A DNA stretch of 64,000 nt. Origin: Scleropages formosus. Taxonomy: Eukaryota; Chordata; Actinopteri; Osteoglossiformes; Osteoglossidae. The DNA lies in assembly GCF_900964775.1 (NCBI RefSeq), contig NC_041806.1, positions 13,282,610-13,346,609 on the forward strand. The letters are read 5' to 3'. The position numbers and the translations under genes are program-made. The notes beneath the pieces are model-generated. The model made no database searches. It was given only the letters and a program-made list of their open reading frames with translations, and had not been told where the DNA came from. Positions 59,018 through 64,000 of this stretch are shown piece by piece. The stretch's first letter is position 1. The number at the start of each line of letters is the position of its first letter.

Positions 59018-62000
59018 ATGGCCTCCAACGCCAACATGGACATGGAAGACGCAACGCAGCAGCTCCGCGACATGCTAAAGCTGGAGCGGCCCACCAGCAG
59101 TGGTAAGAAGCAGCCTTGAGGCGGAGGGCCGCGGGCCGAGGAACTGGAGCGGACCAGTCCGGACCCGGGTTCGACGTGTGGAGGGGGCGACGCGGGGGGT
59201 CACTGGGCAGAGTAAGGGGTAGAGTGGTACGAATTGTTCGCACACACTGCTACTGCAGAGCAGAGGGATACAGACACACATGATGATGATCACACTCAGC
59301 CTGGGGAGTTTGACTGTCTTGCGTGGTGGTTGGATACACCTAGGCTAGCGTAGCGGTAGATCTAGATGTGCTGCCTTAGCTTATGCTAGTTAGTTTGACC
59401 CAAAGTTCGCACTCAGGTTCGATCCTACCTCCACCACTACCTGAACAACAAGGTCTTATCCTAATTTGCTAGTGAAATTGCCCTGCTGCAAAATAATTAT
59501 TATAGTAACTTACACTGACTGTGTAAGTCGCAAAAGCGTCAGTGAGTAAATGAAATGTACGAGAGGGGTTGTCTCTCTGTCAACACGTACAAGTGCACAT
59601 AGACTCTAGAGACTATGATGGAGACATACCCAGACAGCTGGCTAAACCACACACATTATATGAACACACACTTAAGGCACAGATGAAATGGAAGCTTCAG
59701 CAGATGCTCTGTCTGTGATAGTTAAACACACAAAGTGCTTGTGCACATAGTTGAGTTGTATCCCGCCACCTACTATGTTCACCTGTTGCACAAACAAGAG
59801 GCTGGAGTAATGGGGTACTGATCATGTGTTTGAGTTTGTACTGGTATAACCTAATTTCATCAATGTGCTCTCCCTGAAAGCTTGGTACACCTCTGTGTCC
59901 ATGCTGCAGGGCCCATTTTGGTTTTAGATGTTATTAATACTCTCGCTCTGATAAACACAGTACAAGTGGCTAGGGCTCAGAGGGAGCATAGTGATGGTTT
60001 AAGTGAGCTGTTCAGTTCACTGAGCAGGTGTGGAAATCCTTCAGTTCTACAATTTTCTGCGCTCCTGGCCTCATTCTAGTCACTGTCCTGGTTATGGTTG
60101 TTGCTCAGAGATGCACATGGACTCAGACTCTTCTTCCTCTCTCCAGACATTTCCTCTGCTGACAACCAGAAGAAGAGCTCCTTCAATGGGGAACTCAACG
60201 GGCTTTTTGGAGTTGGACTCCTAAGCACTGGGGACAGAGCACCCTGTGCAGACAGTGTGAATGGCCAGGACTCACAGATCATGTAAGTGTTTGAGTGAGA
60301 GTGTATGAGTAAATTGGTTGTCCTGAAGTCTTCATGTCTGAGCAAGACCGCATGTAGTTTGCCATTTCTGGGGAAAATGTGATGTGGAACACTGGAAATG
60401 CACTGAACAATCACTTTGCATTAGAAAATATTCCAGTTTGTTTGGACATGTCTGTTGTGTGTCGTCCAGCCACCTTTCCGGAGATGACAGCTCGACATGC
60501 GTTGCCATCTCCTCCAGCCATGTGGAGATTGTGGCGAGCCAGGAGTCCAGCATTAGCAGCAAGGCCCGTGGCAGCAACAAGGTAAACATCCACTGAGGCA
60601 TCATCTTCCACTAACGCACACTCTTCTTTTCTGTTTTCTGCATGTGCACATGTGTATCCTTTTTGGTGTGTGCAGAGGGTCCCATTTAGATGGAACTGAT
60701 GTGGACTGAAAAAGTGCAACTTAGAGAAAATGTGCAGCAGATAAATATTTTATACAGATTCAGCTGAACAAGGCTGAAACAGCACTTATACAACAGCGCA
60801 ATGACAGAACATCAGTTTTCACCAGCAAAACATAGGAATAAAATTACATTAAGTGAGAATTTACATTAATATAAGTAGTAATGGAAAATGCCTCAAGTGT
60901 GAACTGTGTACAAGTAATTTTCCCTGATCTGGCAGTAAACATCATCTCACATCTTGACTCAAGAAGCTATATGCATTTTTAAACATTAAATGTTGTATGA
61001 TATTTTTACAGTTCAAAATATATTTGGGGACCTGTGTGTATTCATTGTTTCACAGTAAATTAATACAGTAGTAGTAGTAGCAGGAGGGAGAACAACAGAA
61101 CACTTTCAGTGCTCTACTTTAAAACACACACACACACACACACACACATCTTCAGAACCGCTTGTCCCATACGGGGTCACGGGGAACCGGAGCCTACCCG
61201 GCAACACAGGGCGTAAGGCCAGAGGAGGAGGGGACACACCCAGGACGGGACGCCAGTCCGCCGCAAGGCACCCCAAGCGGGACTCGAACCCCAGACCCAC
61301 GGGAGAGCAGCACCCGGTCCAACCCACTGCGCCACCGCGCCCCCCCTACTTTAACACTTTATCATAATAAACTTAAGCAAATCAGAAAGTGTGTTTTTAT
61401 ATTTTTCTAACTTAATTTCCAAGTCAAATGCACAGTGGCACAGCAAGTAGTGCTGCTGTCTCACAGTGCCTGGGTTGTGTGAGAGAACGTGGGTTCGATC
61501 CCTGCTCAGTCTGTGTGGAGTTTGCATGTTCTCCTTGTGTTTGTGTGGGTTTCCTCCCGGTGCTCTGGTTTCCTCACACAGTCCAAAGACATGATGTTCA
61601 GGTTCCCCCATAGTGTATGAGTGTCACGGAGTGAGTGTGTTTCACTGATGCATGGATGAGTAACCCCTTGTAAGTAGTGTATCTAGCAATGTAGTCACCT
61701 TGGTGAATAAGGTGTGTGGGCTAGTTACGCTCCATAGTATCCGTTGTACGTCGCTTTGGACAAATGCGTCTAAGTGAGTAAATGTAAATATCTGCAGGAG
61801 GAAATACTATAGAAAGATGTGCCCACACACTGCTGTGTAGCAGAGTTTCTAGAACAGTAGCAGAACTGCATGTGTTGTACTCTGCTGACACTCTTAGGAC
61901 CTTGGTAAACCCTTCTTCAAGGAGCTGAGCACTCTGGTCATTCACAGTGGACCCTTTTACCATCCAGACTGACCACTGCTCTTTCCCTCAGGTCACCATC

Positions 62001-64000
62001 AAGCCTGTGGCCAAGTATGACTGGGAGCACAAGTACTACTATGGCAGCCTGATAGCGGTTTCCAACTCCTACCTGGCATATGCCATCAGAGGTAAGCTGC
62101 AGTTGCGGGGTTTTCGGATCCTTCGATGCGATCCTCTGACTATAGATTTTGCTGAAGTGCCACTGGTGAGGCTACAGAGACTGGAGAAGGTGGGGTGCTA
62201 GCTGCTGTTGGGTGCCATCAGAGGTGGCAGTTTGGATTGCTGTCCTGCAGAGGGTGCAGTACACTGCACAGTGTTGTGCAAGATCTATGTACTTGTGGCT
62301 CTAGCTGTAACGCAGTCACCTTGTCGATAGTGTGCAAGTTCTTAGCCGTACACTTGTGTCCAATAGTGCTTCTCTGGGTGACTGAACAGGGTTAGAAGTG
62401 CACCTCTAAGGCAAGTCTCCATGCGGTACAAGGCCTAAGAGTTGTGGCTTTAGTTTAGTTTAAAAGACTAAATGCAATAGAATAAAACTGTCTAGACCTC
62501 TTGTTCAGTGCTTTTCATTTTTTTGCGTGATGTCAAGCATGAGTATAGTGAAATTTGTGATGTTACAAAAGTGTGTACAAGATGCTGTTTGCCCCAGATG
62601 GATTTTTTGAAGTGCAATGCAGCCCGAACCGCTCTGTTTGCACAGAGACCCTTCTGGTGCAGTATGTGAAACATTTTGAGTTGGATAACCTGTTTTCTGA
62701 CTTTAGATACAGACATGGTAAGGCATAATTATTTGTTTTGAGTTGTATATTTTCATCCCTGAGCTCTTTTGTAGAATTTCTGCTGATAGTGGAGAAAACA
62801 TGATCTGTGTTTATCTGCTGAACCAATAGATGGCAGTTCAGAGCACACTAAGAGAATAGGCATGTTGGACAGCCTTAAGTCAGCTCCTTTTATACAGTGT
62901 TTACAGCTCATGTCTGTAAATATGTGTTCCTTCAGACATATTTTACATATAGAACAGCATCAGATAGAGAATAAGACAGACCCCAGTCATTTTTGTTGTT
63001 CTGTATGTCAGGTGTGAATGAGCACCTATTGTTTTCAGATTGCTAGTATGTGGAAACTGGGGGACAGGGATCAGTAAGAGGATAAGGAATGTGGAACATG
63101 TTTATGGCACAAACAGAAGTTTGTGGAGACAAAAAGTGAGATACAAAGTGAGTTCCATCTTTGTGTGTGCAAGATGTACACCCATAGTGTTTTGTAAGGT
63201 CCACTTTGCTTACTGCTTGCAGAGTTGGGTGTAAATGGTCCTATGCCTGACGTTCACCTCTGGTACCTGTTTCCTCAATCTCCAGGTGCAGGAAGCTACA
63301 TGATCCGCGTGCTGTGCCAGGGCACATCGGAGCGAACTCTGCTCAAGGGCTTCACTGGTGCTGTTGCTGACTTGGCCTTCGCCCACTTGGACTCATCACA
63401 GCTGGCCTGCCTGGATGAGGCGGGAAACCTGTTCATCTGGCAACTCGGCTGCCATTCAGGCAAGATCCAGTATCCTGACTGTGGTCGGGTCAGAGATCGA
63501 CCATTAGGGCTCTTTAGTTCAAGGGTCAGAAGTGTCACTGTGCTCATCACAATCACTGCACTGACACATGTTGAGAGATGTAGTGAGTAAAATACGTTTC
63601 TCCCTTTTCCATTAAAGAGCATTTTAATTTTTTCTCCTACTGTAGCACATGGAATCAATAAAGGTAGTAGTTGTGTTCTGGGAAAACAATAAGAAAAGGT
63701 GGTTAAATGTTTAGGGTGTGATTGCTCCATCTTTCTTGCCTGTAGTTTGTGTGTAGTCTTTGTCTGTGGGTGCCTGCCTGTGTGTGGCCTTTCCCTAACT
63801 AGCACCCCAGAGAGGAGATTCTGGTGCATGTTCAGCGACCGGACGACACATCACCTAGCGCCTGCAGAAGGCTTGTTTGGTGCCCCTTCATTCCTGAAGA
63901 CAATGACGAAGGCCCTGAGGACAGCTGCCAGACCCTGGCTCTGCTTCATGAGGACCGAGTACGCTGATGTCCTCCTTGTTTTACTTTCATATTTAATCGC
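59018..64000 (+). CDS. edc4: Enhancer of mRNA-decapping protein 4 (5' part)
   Basis: Six coding exons (59018-59102, 60147-60282, 60470-60581, 61992-62091, 63286-63469, 63811-63958) join in frame to the first 255 residues; the gene runs off the window. EDC4 (Ge-1/Hedls) is the P-body scaffold that bridges DCP2 and DCP1 to stimulate 5' decapping. The start [20 protein letters not shown] matches the conserved N-terminus. [21 protein letters not shown] and [12 protein letters not shown] follow. The WD40 propeller then begins with [40 protein letters not shown] and [10 protein letters not shown], and [14 protein letters not shown] and LALLHEDR close the last exon. The fish uses [16 protein letters not shown] where human has a longer spacer. 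Human EDC4 is about 1,400 aa, so most of the protein, including the C-terminal alpha-helical domain, is outside. Confidence 0.97.
61123..61346 (-). repeat. tRNA-derived SINE with (GT)n tail, copy 14
   Basis: Minus-strand copy with a (CA)n tail, CTTCAGAACCGCTTGTCCC and head CACTGCGCCACCGCGCCCCCC. The words CTACTTTAA on both sides are a likely target-site duplication. Low divergence from copies 10 and 12 suggests recent activity. Confidence 0.9.
61426..61793 (+). repeat. DANA/V-SINE-like element
   Basis: Sense copy: CAGTGGCACAGCAAGTAGTG head, B box GGTTCGATCCC, body TGTGTGGAGTTTGCATGTTC and TGTGTGGGTTTCCTCC, and tail CGCTTTGGACAAATGCGTCT followed by AAATGTAAAT. It is the best-preserved member of this family in the window. 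Confidence 0.87.

Larger units (their letters stand above)
60582..61991 (+). other. edc4 intron 3 with two SINEs
   Basis: This 1.4-kb intron contains a main-family SINE (61123-61346) and a DANA-like SINE (61426-61793) placed almost end to end. Outside these, no feature was recognised. Confidence 0.7.

Noticed and set aside
1-64000. CRISPR arrays, rRNA genes, functional tRNA genes, bacterial-type operons
   Set aside because: None seen. The only tRNA-like sequences are SINE heads with decayed cloverleaf potential, and the direct repeats are eukaryotic SINEs and microsatellites.

Overview
This window is vertebrate nuclear DNA, almost certainly from a teleost. Genes are split by GT-AG introns, and there are many tRNA-derived SINEs, LINE 3' ends, a Tc1 transposon and microsatellites. 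The most abundant repeat is a SINE of about 200 bp with tRNA-like A and B boxes and a (GT)n tail, present in about 14 copies. I associate it with bony-tongue fishes (Osteoglossomorpha), but that assignment is from memory and is tentative.

The gene order matches human chromosome 16q22.1. From left to right it holds the last exon of pard6a (+), an adhesion GPCR of the ADGRG family (+), a BED zinc-finger and coiled-coil gene (-), gfod2 (-), cenpt (-), thap11 (+), nutf2 (+) and the first six coding exons of edc4 (+). The shared genes have the same order and strands as in human. ENKD1, RANBP10 and TSNAXIP1, which lie in this stretch in human, were not seen. The ADGRG gene (16q21 in human) and the BED gene sit between pard6a and gfod2 instead.

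I rebuilt exon structures by hand from splice sites and reading phase. Closed frames were obtained for the ADGRG receptor (13 exons, 556 aa), the BED protein (3 exons, 393 aa, with a possible alternative last exon), gfod2 (2 coding exons, 390 aa), cenpt (13 exons, 875 aa, one GC-AG intron), thap11 (1 exon, 249 aa) and nutf2 (4 exons, 127 aa). The first 255 codons of edc4 are in frame.

The genes do not form an operon and have unrelated roles: cell polarity (Par6), adhesion signalling, kinetochore assembly (CENP-T), transcription (THAP11), nuclear import of Ran (NTF2) and mRNA decapping (EDC4). One regulatory link is visible. The divergent cenpt/thap11 promoter carries two copies of the ACTACAACTCCCAG-type element bound by ZNF143 and THAP11, which suggests that THAP11 could control its own promoter and that of cenpt.

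Intergenic DNA and introns are mostly repeat remnants. They include three SINE families, two degraded L2/CR1-type LINEs, a Rex3/RTE-like LINE end with an 11-bp target duplication, a Tc1-like element in nutf2 intron 1, a solo LTR inserted into a SINE, two weaker LTR-like pieces, and a decayed transposon-type reading frame in ADGRG intron 3. No CRISPR array, rRNA or functional tRNA gene was seen.
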